A stretch of DNA of 64,000 bases from Armatimonadota bacterium (GCA_029547025.1 JAKPQA010000182.1:21942-85941), one strand, 5' to 3'; positions 27,101 through 35,814 are shown, counted from the first letter of the stretch. Notes: generated from the letters alone by a model not told the origin. Made by a program: numbers and translations.

Positions 27101-29142
27101 GCACCTCTCATCGCAGGCGACTGGTTGTGGCACTCGTCGGTTGTGGGACCATACTGGGGGGAGTCCTCATGGGCAACGCAGCGGAACCGCCCTCATTCGA
27201 GGGCCGGCACTACCGAGGCACCGGCGACGTGGAGTACCTGCGGCTCCTCGAGACCGCCCGGAGGCTCTTTGTACCCAACCCCGAGACGCAGAACCTGCCC
27301 ATGCTCTACATGCCCGCCTGGAATGGGTTCGTGGAGGGCCCCACTTGGGGCGCCTGGTGGATCCAGAATAGCTACGGCACGACCTACTGCGCGCTGCCCT
27401 TCTACGAGGAACCCTATGTCACGTTCCTCCAGAACTCGCACGACCTGTGGTTCGACCAGATGGGTGACGGCCAGCGGGCCGGCGCCAATGGCTGGGTTGC
27501 GCCCGATGGCTGTCTGTGCGATGCGGCCGCGCCCGGCTGGATCGTCTACCGCCAGGGCGATGGACGTACGGACATCCACGACTGGGGGATGGAGTTCACG
27601 GCGGCGGGCCTGCTGATGCAGTCAGAGCTGTTGCTCATCAGCCGCGATGCCGCGGCCATCGACCACTACCTACCCATGCTCGAGCGATGCGCCCACTTCA
27701 TCGAAAGCCGGCGCGACCCTGCGAACGACCTCTTCCTGGCTGGTCCGGCGGGCAACCTGCTGGCTCCCAGCTATGCTGGTTGGGCCCGGCCCGACGGCAC
27801 CTATGACCAGGCCTATCTCACGGGCCTTTCGGTGACCTACATCGCCGCGCTCGACCGTCTGATCGAACTCGAGCGATTGGCCCGGCGGAGCTTCGTCGCC
27901 GATGTGCTCGAGGGCCGACGCGAGTCGGCCCGGCGCGGGCTGTCCCGACTGACGACCGACGAGGGTTACCTCATCCGATCGCTCGATCCCGACGGCACTC
28001 GCCACGGCGTGTTCGGTGCCCAGAAGCATGGCTACTTCGAAGCCTCGCCCAATCATGACGCCATCTGCTTCCGGGTCGTGGATGATATCCAGGCCAAGCG
28101 CATCTACGACAAGATCGCGTCGATCCCCCAGCTACGGCCCCACGCCTTCATCCTGCCCAACTACCCCTCGTATGACGATATGTACACGGCGCCCGAAGGA
28201 CTGTGGGGGTTCGGCACGTGGGTCAACGGCGGCCACTGGTCAACGTGCGAGGGGCGCGCGGTCATGGCCTACTGCCGGCTCGGGCAGTTTGAGGACGTCC
28301 GGAGGTCGATGAACCAGCTTCTCACCTTCGTCCGGCGGTTCCGCATGGACAACCCGCTGGTGAAGATGGGCAGCGATGTCTATCAACCCAACGAACCCAT
28401 CAACCTCTGCTACGACACCTTCGCCCCGGCTGCCGCCATGATCCGCGGGCTGTTTGAGTACCTCTACAAGGCCAATGGGCTCACCCTGATTCCGCACATC
28501 CCGCCGGGCATCACCGAGCTGGAGCAGCTCGATCCCATACGCTTCGGGGCCAAGCGGCTCTACCTGGCCACCCGCGGCAACGGGCCGATCACCGGAGTGC
28601 GCGTCAACGGCGCGCCGTGGACGCGCTTCAGCGCGAGCCAGGTGGACCTGCCCTATGACAGCGTTCCCGGTACCGCGCACGTCGTGGTACTCATGGGGGG
28701 CGCGGCCTACCGGCCCTCGACGCTCCCCTGGCGGTCGCCGGAACCCCCGGCCCTCGAGGCGGACGGCTCGGTCCCGGAGGAGCTGGAGGCACTGGTAGCC
28801 CGAGCACAGAAGCTACGTGCCTTCAGTCAGCGGTTGTTCGGCGCTCTTCTGGGCGACTCATATGAAGCAGCGCACGCGCGGCTGGCGGTCGAGTGTGTAG
28901 CCACGGCTCTCGAGCGTGCGCGGCTCCGGGCTGCGGGGAAGATCGAACTCCTCCCCGAGCCATCGCAGACGGCCGCGGATCAGTCCTACATCGTAACGGC
29001 CGCCAAGCTGTGTGATGGCCTGGAGGCTGTGCTGCGAACCTATGAGGGCTCCGCCGATCCCCGCAAGCAGCAGGTGCTGAGGCTGTGGCAGGCTGAGCAG
29101 GGGCTGCCGTCTGCTCATGGCCCTGGCACTCCGAGTCGGTGA
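27097..29142 (+). CDS. Secreted six-hairpin glycosidase-like protein
   Basis: The protein has 681 residues. A signal-like N-terminus (basic MSTSHRRR, hydrophobic LVVALVGCGTILGGVLM) precedes AAEPPSFEGRHY. The body has aromatic-rich helices with patterns such as WGAWWIQNSYGTTYCALPF, DWGMEFTAAGLLMQSELLL and WGFGTWVNGGHWSTCEGRAV, typical of (alpha/alpha)6-barrel glycosidases. These elements occupy ~60-460, and a small beta domain follows near 470-560. I cannot assign a GH family or name the catalytic acids. The last ~100 residues are helical. The gene overlaps the symporter by ATGA, so the product is likely to feed that transporter. Confidence 0.75.
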   Translation: MSTSHRRRLVVALVGCGTILGGVLMGNAAEPPSFEGRHYRGTGDVEYLRLLETARRLFVPNPETQNLPMLYMPAWNGFVEGPTWGAWWIQNSYGTTYCALPFYEEPYVTFLQNSHDLWFDQMGDGQRAGANGWVAPDGCLCDAAAPGWIVYRQGDGRTDIHDWGMEFTAAGLLMQSELLLISRDAAAIDHYLPMLERCAHFIESRRDPANDLFLAGPAGNLLAPSYAGWARPDGTYDQAYLTGLSVTYIAALDRLIELERLARRSFVADVLEGRRESARRGLSRLTTDEGYLIRSLDPDGTRHGVFGAQKHGYFEASPNHDAICFRVVDDIQAKRIYDKIASIPQLRPHAFILPNYPSYDDMYTAPEGLWGFGTWVNGGHWSTCEGRAVMAYCRLGQFEDVRRSMNQLLTFVRRFRMDNPLVKMGSDVYQPNEPINLCYDTFAPAAAMIRGLFEYLYKANGLTLIPHIPPGITELEQLDPIRFGAKRLYLATRGNGPITGVRVNGAPWTRFSASQVDLPYDSVPGTAHVVVLMGGAAYRPSTLPWRSPEPPALEADGSVPEELEALVARAQKLRAFSQRLFGALLGDSYEAAHARLAVECVATALERARLRAAGKIELLPEPSQTAADQSYIVTAAKLCDGLEAVLRTYEGSADPRKQQVLRLWQAEQGLPSAHGPGTPSR

Positions 29143-29488
29143 CGCGGGGATCCAGGAGCCCACTGGGCTCGGTGAACTCCAGGGTCTGCTTAACCCTGCC
29201 CATGCGGCGTCTGCCGCGGGCGAGCGCCATCTATGAGCTCGAGGGCTGCGCTGCCGCCCTCTTCTGTGTGCCTTTCCCTGACTGGGCCATGCCTGTGCCA
29301 GGCCGACTCCTTTCGCGCTCTCAACCCCACGCGAGACAAGTTATGAACTGATGTTGAATATAGTCTCGCGGGCTTGGCTGCTGCCCAAACCGGCTCTCGC
29401 CTTGACAGCCGCCCCGACGCGCGGGTTACCCTGAGAGAGTGCCCAATCCGCCGGGCGCCGGATCGCACGGCGCCGAGAGGAGCCCGCG
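29143..29488. promoter_or_regulatory. Intergenic region (346 bp) before the isopropylmalate synthase-like gene
   Basis: No gene is supported here. TTGACA at 29402-29407 followed 19 bases later by TACCCT (29427-29432) could be a sigma-70 type promoter for the next gene, whose start is ~60 bases downstream. The stretch around 29335-29370 (ACAAGTTATGAACTGATGTT) is noticeably less GC-rich than its surroundings. The GAGAGGAG at 29475-29482 serves as ribosome-binding site for GTG 29489. Confidence 0.4.
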
Positions 29489-30865
29489 GTGCTGCATTTC
29501 GACAAGCGCTCGCGCCTGTTCTACGTCAACCTGCGTCCCACACGGCTGGAGGATGTGCCCGAGCCCAATCTCTACCGTGAGATCTTCCCGTACAGCCAGT
29601 TCCCCAAAATCCCATTCAGCAACGAGCGGGTGCCCACACTCATCCCCGAGGAGACCTGGGTCACCGACACGACCTTCCGCGATGGACAGCAGTCGCGTCC
29701 GCCGTACACGGTCGACCAGATCGTCACGCTCTACAAGTTCCTCCACCGCCTGGGAGGCCCGAAAGGGCTGATTCGGCAGTCGGAGTTCTTCCTCTACTCG
29801 AAACGTGATCGCGAGGCAGTCGAGAAGTGCCTCGAACTGGGGTACGAGTGGCCGCAGATCACCGGCTGGATCCGCTCCGTCAAGAGCGACTTCGAGCTGG
29901 TGAAACAGATGGGGCTCAAGGAGACCGGCATTCTCATGTCGTGCTCCGACTACCACATCTTCCTGAAGCTTCGGCGAAGCCGCGGTGAGGCCATGGCCAT
30001 GTACCTGGATCTCGCTCGCGCCGCTCTGGACGAGGGGATCACGCCTCGCTGCCATTTCGAGGACATCACCCGGGCCGACTTCGAGGGCTTCGTGGTGCCC
30101 TTCGCCGTCGAACTCATGAAGCTGGCCGAAACGTACGACGCTCCTGTCAAGGTTCGTATGTGTGACACTCTGGGCTTCGGTGTGCCCTATGTAGGTGCCG
30201 ACTTGCCGCGGTCTGTGGCCAAGATCACCTATCTGCTGCACCAGCGGGCCGGTGTGCCTTCGGAGTGGCTCGAGTGGCATGGGCACAATGACTTTCACAA
30301 GGTGCTCGTCAACGCGACCACGGCCTGGCTGCATGGGTGCTGCGCCTCGAACGGCACACTGCTTTCGATTGGGGAGCGTACGGGCAACCCGCCCATCGAG
30401 GGCCTCGTGGTCGAGCACGCCATGCTGTGGGGCGAGACTGAGGGTGTGGACTATTCAGTCATTAGCGAAATTGCGGACTACTACCGCACGGAGATCGGCT
30501 ACGAGATTCCCCCGATCTACCCGTTGGTCGGCCGCGACTTCAACGTCACCCGGGCAGGCATCCATGCCGATGGCCTGCTTAAGAACGAGGAGATCTACAA
30601 TCCGTTCGACACCGAGCGGGTTCTCGGATCGGCTCCCAGTGTGGCCCTCACAGACAAGAGCGGGGTCGCTGGCGTGATCCATTGGGTGCAGGATCACTAC
30701 CATCTACCTGAGCCTCTGGCGAAAGATGATCCCCGAATTCGGCAGATTTTCGCCTGGATCGAGGCCGAGTACGAGGATGGCCGAGTGGCCGCCCTCAGTG
30801 ACGAGGAGCTCCATGCGCAGGTCCGTGAGGCCTTCGGCGACGGTATGAAGCGCAAGCCCCGCTAG
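29489..30865 (+). CDS. Isopropylmalate/homocitrate synthase-like enzyme, possible Re-citrate synthase
   Basis: The protein has 458 residues from a GTG with GAGAGGAG upstream. It belongs to the HMG-CoA lyase-like superfamily, which condenses acetyl-CoA with a 2-oxoacid. The motif DTTFRDGQQ at 60-68 provides the metal Asp and catalytic Arg. WHGHNDFH near 263 gives the two metal-binding His residues (H264, H266). GERTGNPPIEG near 300 is the GxGERxG-type signature. A conserved N-terminal ~45 residues (PEPNLYREIFPYS, then VPTLIPEETWVTD) and the lack of a LeuA allosteric domain set it apart from ordinary 2-isopropylmalate synthase. As I recall, this subgroup includes the Re-citrate synthases of anaerobes, but homocitrate or citramalate synthase remain possible. 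No leucine or TCA genes flank it. It converges on dnaN across a palindrome. Confidence 0.8.
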   Translation: MLHFDKRSRLFYVNLRPTRLEDVPEPNLYREIFPYSQFPKIPFSNERVPTLIPEETWVTDTTFRDGQQSRPPYTVDQIVTLYKFLHRLGGPKGLIRQSEFFLYSKRDREAVEKCLELGYEWPQITGWIRSVKSDFELVKQMGLKETGILMSCSDYHIFLKLRRSRGEAMAMYLDLARAALDEGITPRCHFEDITRADFEGFVVPFAVELMKLAETYDAPVKVRMCDTLGFGVPYVGADLPRSVAKITYLLHQRAGVPSEWLEWHGHNDFHKVLVNATTAWLHGCCASNGTLLSIGERTGNPPIEGLVVEHAMLWGETEGVDYSVISEIADYYRTEIGYEIPPIYPLVGRDFNVTRAGIHADGLLKNEEIYNPFDTERVLGSAPSVALTDKSGVAGVIHWVQDHYHLPEPLAKDDPRIRQIFAWIEAEYEDGRVAALSDEELHAQVREAFGDGMKRKPR

Positions 30866-30899
30866 TGCGACCGTAGCACGCCAAGGCGCAGACGCGACC

Positions 30900-30959
30900 A
30901 AGCTGGGGACAGATCCCATCCCTCCCGACGTGCCGTGGAGATCAGCCTGTCCCCAGCTT
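30900..30959. repeat. 13-bp inverted repeat between convergent genes
   Basis: AAGCTGGGGACAG at 30900-30912 is the perfect reverse complement of CTGTCCCCAGCTT at 30947-30959, with a 34-base loop. It lies between the stops of the HMGL-family gene (30865) and dnaN (30968). It therefore can act as a bidirectional terminator, with TTTCT on the + side. The CTGGGGACAG core resembles REP-type palindromes mobilised by RAYT transposases, and a related core is found at 4709-4744. Confidence 0.65.
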
Positions 30960-30967
30960 TCTGGGCT

Positions 30968-32074
30968 CTAGCCCACCTGCATTGGCATCAGGATGTACCG
31001 ATAGCCGTCGTCGCCCATGGGGCACACGAGACCGGACTCGAGGGGACCGCGCAGATCAATCCAGATCTCCTCGGCATCCATCACGTTCAACGAATCAAGT
31101 AGGTACCGTGCGTTGAACCCGATGCTGACCGGCGGTCCCTCTAGAGTGGCCGCAAGCTCCTCGTGGCCTGTGCCCACTTCCTGGCTATCCGCCGTAATGG
31201 TGATCCCGTCGTCTTTGATGCCCAGGATGATCTTGTTGGCATCCTCGCGGGCCACAATGGCGGCGCGCCGCAGAGCCTGACGGAAGCTTTCGGCCTCCAC
31301 GGTGACCCGGGTCTGGTGGTCTTTGGGAACGACCTTCTCCCAGTTGGGGAACTCCCCCTCAATCAGACGAGACTGCACGGCCACTCGACCCAGACGGAAC
31401 TGGGCCTGATTCTCACCGATGCAGATCTCGCACTGCTCCTCACTGACCGCGTTCAGGACGCGGAGCAGCTCGCCATAGATGCGGCCCGGTATGATCGCGC
31501 TGGCCGGGGCACTCACGGGCTCGTCCAGGTTTCCCTTGGCCCAGGCCAACCGATGGGTGTCGGTGGCGACCAGCATGATCGTATCTGCCGTCAGCTGCGT
31601 GAGAACACCCGTGAGGATGGGGCGTGTCTCGTCCACCGAGGTGGCGAATGAGGTGCTACGGATTAGCTGCCGGAAGCGAGCGCGGTTCACCAGCGCGCGG
31701 GCACCTTCAGTCAGGAGCGGAAGACGCGGGAACTCCTCAGCTGGAAGGCCGTGGATCTCGTACCGGGAGCCACCACAGGTGATGGTCACCACCTGGCGCT
31801 CATCCACCTCGATGGTGATCTCGGCCTCAGGCATACTCCCCACAACCTCCGCGAGGATGCGCGCGGGGATCGTGGCCCCGCCCCGGGCCTCCACCTTCAC
31901 CGCCAGGGTGCACTCGATGCCAAACTCGAGGTCGTAGGCCACCAGGCAGAGCGTGTCATCATCGGCCTCGAGCAGCACATTGTTGAGGATGGGCAGCGTG
32001 CTGCGTCCCGAGACCGCGCGCTGCACGGTCTGGATGGCTTCATAGAGCTCGTCCTTGGCACACCGGATCTTCAT
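30968..32074 (-). CDS. dnaN: DNA polymerase III beta subunit (sliding clamp)
   Basis: The 368-residue length is right for the three-domain beta clamp that tethers polymerase III to DNA. The N-terminus MKIRCAKDELYEAIQTVQRAV, the internal SGRSTLPILNNVLLEA, the mid-protein RPILTGVLTQL, and the C-terminal YRYILMPMQV are characteristic of DnaN. It lies downstream of dnaA on the same strand, separated by 283 bases that carry DnaA boxes, the common bacterial dnaA-dnaN order. The downstream palindrome at 30900-30959 probably ends its transcript. Confidence 0.97.
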   Translation of the reverse strand: MKIRCAKDELYEAIQTVQRAVSGRSTLPILNNVLLEADDDTLCLVAYDLEFGIECTLAVKVEARGGATIPARILAEVVGSMPEAEITIEVDERQVVTITCGGSRYEIHGLPAEEFPRLPLLTEGARALVNRARFRQLIRSTSFATSVDETRPILTGVLTQLTADTIMLVATDTHRLAWAKGNLDEPVSAPASAIIPGRIYGELLRVLNAVSEEQCEICIGENQAQFRLGRVAVQSRLIEGEFPNWEKVVPKDHQTRVTVEAESFRQALRRAAIVAREDANKIILGIKDDGITITADSQEVGTGHEELAATLEGPPVSIGFNARYLLDSLNVMDAEEIWIDLRGPLESGLVCPMGDDGYRYILMPMQVG

Positions 32075-32357
32075 GTCTTCCTAGCCTCCGACGCAGAGTG
32101 GCTATCTGCTGGAACGGGTTATCCCCAACCCGAAGATCTCACTATGATTCTGAGAAGAGTATATGTCCCAAGACGCCCTCGTCTTAAGAGCGTGGACCCT
32201 GTGGATAACTGGCCGCAAGCACGCTAGGATGCGGTATGGCAGGTGGAAAACCCTCTGGATAACCCTCAAGTTCTTTCCCCGGTATCCACCGGTTGCCCTC
32301 CCGATAGAGATATCCACGCATGGTGCACAGCGTTTCCACGGTGCGGATGTGGATGAT
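32075..32357. promoter_or_regulatory. dnaA-dnaN spacer with DnaA boxes (secondary origin candidate)
   Basis: This 283-base spacer is AT-richer than its surroundings. It holds one perfect DnaA box, TGTGGATAA at 32200-32208 (the complement of TTATCCACA). Two one-mismatch boxes are TTATCCCCA at 32119-32127 and TCTGGATAA at 32254-32262. Weaker matches are around 32282-32290 and 32310-32318. It may be one half of a bipartite origin and/or a DnaA-autoregulated promoter for dnaN. Confidence 0.6.
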
Positions 32358-33779
32358 TCAGTCGCCTTCGCCGAGTGAGTCCGGTGATCGGATTGCCGAT
32401 GTGATGTCGGCAATAAGTTGAGCCGCTCCGGTGTCCGTCTCCAACATGTCGCGCACCTTCTGGCAGGCATGGAGCACGGTGGAGTGGTCGCGGCCGCCGA
32501 AGACGGTGCCGATCTGCACGGTCGAGGCCTGGCCGAGTTCTCGGGCGAGGTACATGGCGATCTGCCGCGGCACGACGACCGCGCGATCGCGCCGTTTGCC
32601 GGCAAGTTCCTCAGGCTTGAGGCCAAAGTGCCGGGCCACAGCATCCCGAACCTGGCGGGGCGTAATCCGAACATGGCCGTCGCGCGACGCATAGTCAGCC
32701 AGCCATTCCCGTGCGGTCTCAAGCGTAATGTTCGATCCCGTGAGACTGGCACTGGCAATGACCCGTGTCAGAGCGCCCTCGAGAGCCCGCACACTGGATC
32801 GGACCATGTCAGCGATGTATTTGAGGACCTCATCGGGAACGCGTGCCTGTTCGCTGGATGCCTTGCGTTGCAGGATGGCGAAGCGCGTCTCCTCATCGGG
32901 CATCCTGATATCCGTGAGGAGTCCCATCTCAAAACGCGACCGCAGGCGATCATCCATGATCTGCAGATCCTGCGGGGTACGGTCACTGGATATGACAATC
33001 TGCTTGTTGGTCTCGTAGAGTGCATTGAAGGTATGAAAGAACTCTGCTTCCGTGCGGGACTGCTCCTTGGAGGCAATGAACTGGATGTCGTCCACGAGCC
33101 ACAGGTCCACGGTCCGATAGGCCTGCCGAAACGCGTCGGTCCGGCCGTCGCGGATGGCAGTGACCACGTGATTTAGAAATGTTTCCCCAGATATATAAAC
33201 GACGCGGATGCCGGGGTTGGCCTGAAGAGCATGGTGTCCGATGGCCTGCATCAGGTGGGTCTTGCCGAGCCCAACACCCCCGTAGATGAAGAGGGGGTTA
33301 TATGTGCGTCCGGGCGAGTTGGCCACATTCTGGGCCGCGGCATGGGCCAAACGGTTGCTGCTGCCCACCACGAAGCAGTCGAACGTGTACCGAGGGTTGA
33401 GGGCGAGAGAGCTGAACCCGAGCATGTCGCTGCCCGAGGCCGAGGAGACCTCGGGGGCCGCCGGGGTGGGCCCCTTCTCGGGTTCGACCGTGGGTGAGGC
33501 GGCGGGGCGGAGCATGACGAACTTCACGCGGATAGCCCGGCGGAGCTGGTCGGAGAGCACGGACTCGAACGTACGGGAATAGCGTTCCTCGAGGCGGGAT
33601 CGGGCGAACTCGTTGGTGGCGCCGATGGTCAGAATGGGGCCCTCAAGGCTAACCGGACGCAGGTTGTCTAAGTAAGCGTTCCGTGCCCAATCACCCATTT
33701 GGGCACCGATGTCCCTGATCGCGCCATGCCAGGCCCGATCCAGCTCCGCCGTCAGGCCTCCTGACTCCCTGCGATGCAT
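32358..33779 (-). CDS. dnaA: Chromosomal replication initiator DnaA
   Basis: From ATG 33779 (GAGGAG about 10 bases upstream; the frame stays open to 33839) the protein has 473 residues. Domain I covers ~1-90, with WARNAYLDNLRPVSLEG and ARSRLEERY. A Pro/Ala/Glu linker follows at ~90-120. The AAA+ domain starts at RYTFDCFVVGSSNRLAHAAA, with Walker A GGVGLGKTH at 167-175 and Walker B LWLVDDIQF at 226-234. The DNA-binding domain IV ends with the DnaA signature PRQIAMYLARELG followed by FGGRDHSTVLHACQKV. It binds DnaA boxes and opens the origin. The GHKL/winged-helix gene ends 92 bases upstream of it, and dnaN follows. Confidence 0.98.
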   Translation of the reverse strand: MHRRESGGLTAELDRAWHGAIRDIGAQMGDWARNAYLDNLRPVSLEGPILTIGATNEFARSRLEERYSRTFESVLSDQLRRAIRVKFVMLRPAASPTVEPEKGPTPAAPEVSSASGSDMLGFSSLALNPRYTFDCFVVGSSNRLAHAAAQNVANSPGRTYNPLFIYGGVGLGKTHLMQAIGHHALQANPGIRVVYISGETFLNHVVTAIRDGRTDAFRQAYRTVDLWLVDDIQFIASKEQSRTEAEFFHTFNALYETNKQIVISSDRTPQDLQIMDDRLRSRFEMGLLTDIRMPDEETRFAILQRKASSEQARVPDEVLKYIADMVRSSVRALEGALTRVIASASLTGSNITLETAREWLADYASRDGHVRITPRQVRDAVARHFGLKPEELAGKRRDRAVVVPRQIAMYLARELGQASTVQIGTVFGGRDHSTVLHACQKVRDMLETDTGAAQLIADITSAIRSPDSLGEGD

Positions 33780-33871
33780 CCCGCTCAGCTCCTCAGTCCC
33801 ATACAACCCGGACCCGTACCCGGATCCGCCCCGCACCACTCGCCGCTCACCCCACCCTCGTTAACCTGGGG

Positions 33872-34705
33872 TCATGTCCCCGTGAATGAGCGCACCAACT
33901 CCAGACCTTCCGCGGTGAGAACGCGCTTCCCCTTACCCACGTACTGCACCAGCCCCATGGCCTCCATGCGCCCCATCTCGCGATGAGCCGTCGCCAAGGC
34001 GACTCCGAGCTCCTTGGCGAGGACTGAAGGGCCTGCATGCTGACTCTCGGCCAGCACCAGAAGCGCCCGCTTCTGCCGTTCGTTGAGGTGGAAGCCCGGG
34101 CGGAGTCCGGCAGCCAGTCGGGGCGCACCCGGAGCGGACGCATCGACCGGAGCCTGCAGCGGTTCGGCGAGCGTGACCACGGCGCCCCGACCAAGGTTGT
34201 CCTCGACCCGAACGCTCCCTTGGAGGCGGCTCATGCTCTCGGACGCCACCACGAACCCGGAGCCCACGCCTTTGATGTACTGCCGCATCCACGGAGCAGC
34301 CGTCGTGAACCCTGGCAACATGCAGCGCTCCTTGTCCGGGATACCGCATCCCTGGTCCGACACGACGATCCGGTGCCCACCATCCAGGATGCTGATTGTG
34401 GCGCCGGCACACCCCGCATGGACGAGGTTCTCCACGATCTCTCGGATGGCCGTGTGAGCGATCCGGCCCCCGAGTTCCCGGGCCAGCGCGTAAGTCCGAA
34501 TGCTGGCGCGTCCCAGCAACTCCGTGAGCGATCCGGCCGTGACATCCTCGACCATCGGAGCCTCCAGCCCCTCGCGGTAGACCGCAATTCGGATGGAGGA
34601 ACCCGAATCCTTCCGGCCCATCGGAGGGCCAGGACGGGAAAGCAGCCGGGCATGTTTCCAGGTTCTTCCGTGGGGAGCGAAAGGCTTTCGGATACGGACT
34701 CTCAC
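33872..34705 (-). CDS. GHKL ATPase fused to a winged-helix domain, adjacent to dnaA
   Basis: The protein has 277 residues. GTG 34705 is preferred because GGGGAGGT lies six bases upstream; an internal ATG at 34621 has no clear site. Residues ~75-190 form a GHKL (histidine kinase-like) ATP-binding fold: N-box AIREIVENLVHA, G1 box VSDQGCGIPD and a G2-like GVGSGFVVAS. There is no dimerisation/phosphoacceptor His domain, so it is more like the anti-sigma-factor ATPases or a lone ATPase. Residues ~205-277 look like a winged helix: LNERQKRALLVLAES, ELGVALATAHREMGRMEAMGLV and GKGKRVLTAEG. An ATP-dependent DNA-binding switch is inferred. It sits between the putative oriC and dnaA, co-directional with dnaA, so control of initiation or of dnaA transcription is plausible. 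Confidence 0.75.
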   Translation of the reverse strand: MRVRIRKPFAPHGRTWKHARLLSRPGPPMGRKDSGSSIRIAVYREGLEAPMVEDVTAGSLTELLGRASIRTYALARELGGRIAHTAIREIVENLVHAGCAGATISILDGGHRIVVSDQGCGIPDKERCMLPGFTTAAPWMRQYIKGVGSGFVVASESMSRLQGSVRVEDNLGRGAVVTLAEPLQAPVDASAPGAPRLAAGLRPGFHLNERQKRALLVLAESQHAGPSVLAKELGVALATAHREMGRMEAMGLVQYVGKGKRVLTAEGLELVRSFTGT

Positions 34706-35255
34706 GCCAAGACCTCCCCGGCGTACCTTGGGCTACCGTACCTATTGGACGGCACGCTTTCCGGCCCAGGGGCGGGTTCGCACGCGGACCGAAAGGTCAC
34801 CTGCTTGCCTTTCACGGCTCGGAAGGCCATGGCAATCCTGTGGATAACCCGTACCACGGTGCGACCGAGTACCGCGCCCGGCGCCCCGAAGGATGCGGGC
34901 CACCGTACAGGGCCTCCAACGCTGGCGGTACAAGCCTTGGAGGCAGATCGTCGCACACCTGGAAGGTTTTCCACAGAGTTATCCACAGGTGTGGAAAAGA
35001 TTCTGTCCGGGAATCTTTGGCCCGTCGCCACATCGTTGGCAAGGTGACTCCCATACGCAGGCCGGACCGGCGGCAAGCACGACGTTTCCACGGCAGTGTA
35101 CGGACTCATCCCCAAGCTCCCCATCCAGAGGTGGCGGATTCTAGCGTACCCATTAGGGAGCTGCAATGGACGCAAAGGCCGTGGTTCAGCCACAGGATCA
35201 GAGGGCGCTCCTGCAGTCCGATGGGCCCGCTTTCCCCCCGGGCCAGAGAGGACCG
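34706..35255. other. Putative replication origin (oriC) region
   Basis: This 550-base stretch has no gene. It contains a dense DnaA-box cluster: TTTTCCACA (34967-34975), the perfect TTATCCACA (34979-34987) and the inverted TGTGGAAAA (34990-34998), three boxes in 32 bases. Another perfect box on the other strand, TGTGGATAA, is at 34839-34847. Together with the boxes in the dnaA-dnaN spacer these flank dnaA and its neighbour on both sides, as in bipartite origins. I cannot point to a clear AT-rich unwinding element. GGGGAGGT before 34705 is the ribosome-binding site of the GHKL gene. Confidence 0.65.
34967..34998. promoter_or_regulatory. DnaA-box cluster
   Basis: Three 9-mers lie within 32 bases: TTTTCCACA at 34967-34975, the consensus TTATCCACA at 34979-34987, and TGTGGAAAA at 34990-34998, the last in inverted orientation to the first. 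The outer two are one base from consensus and are exact complements of each other, giving a palindromic arrangement around the perfect central box. Confidence 0.75.
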
Positions 35256-35705
35256 TCAGCGATGGCGGGAAATGGGGCGGCGGACGTGAAGGGTCTCGCG
35301 ATCGCAGTCCTGGATGTAGCGGGCCAGGCGCGATCGGAGGGAGGGATTCGGCATGCTGAGGGCCAGGGCCACGCGAAGCTCGGACCGCGTGCTTGCGAGT
35401 TCGCGCCAGACCACCCGCGCGCCAACGGTGGGCACTCCATCGCACGCCTGGCCCGAGGAGTCCCAGGCTTGAGACGGGTCGAGGAAGGCCAGGTAGGCCA
35501 CACCGGCCGATCCCGGGGCGATCGACCGCATCGTCGTGTGGGCTCGACAGGGGAGGGCGACCCGCATGCCCGCGCAACTCAGGTCAAGCACATGGCCGCC
35601 CAAGGGCGCGGGAAGGCCGTCGATCCGGATGGCGACCGGTGCCGTGTAGGGCACGGGACGTGCCCGGAACGCCTCACGCCGCTGGAGGACTGAAGAGTGT
35701 CGCAC
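35256..35705 (-). CDS. PilZ domain protein
   Basis: The protein has 149 residues from GTG 35705, with an AAGGCGG stretch upstream. The N-terminal LQRREAFRARP supplies the Arg-x-x-x-Arg c-di-GMP motif, and VLDLSCAGMRVAL supplies the D-x-S-x-x-G motif about 25 residues later, the two halves of a PilZ binding site. A single small domain with no output module suggests an adaptor that responds to cyclic di-GMP. It lies alone between the origin region and the lipoprotein cluster. No diguanylate cyclase is present in the window. Confidence 0.75.
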   Translation of the reverse strand: MRHSSVLQRREAFRARPVPYTAPVAIRIDGLPAPLGGHVLDLSCAGMRVALPCRAHTTMRSIAPGSAGVAYLAFLDPSQAWDSSGQACDGVPTVGARVVWRELASTRSELRVALALSMPNPSLRSRLARYIQDCDRETLHVRRPISRHR

Positions 35706-35814
35706 GTCGCCGCCTTGTCGCTCGACTCAGGGTTGCCGGCCGTGCCAGGAGCGCGGCTCATAAGAGTCTTCGGCAGACAGAGACCGCCCCTTGACCCGTT
35801 CGGGCACACCAAGA

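Noticed and set aside
35166..35693. 175-codon plus-strand open frame over the PilZ gene
   Set aside because: Antisense to a gene with both PilZ motif halves; sequence is Gly/Arg-rich without family features.
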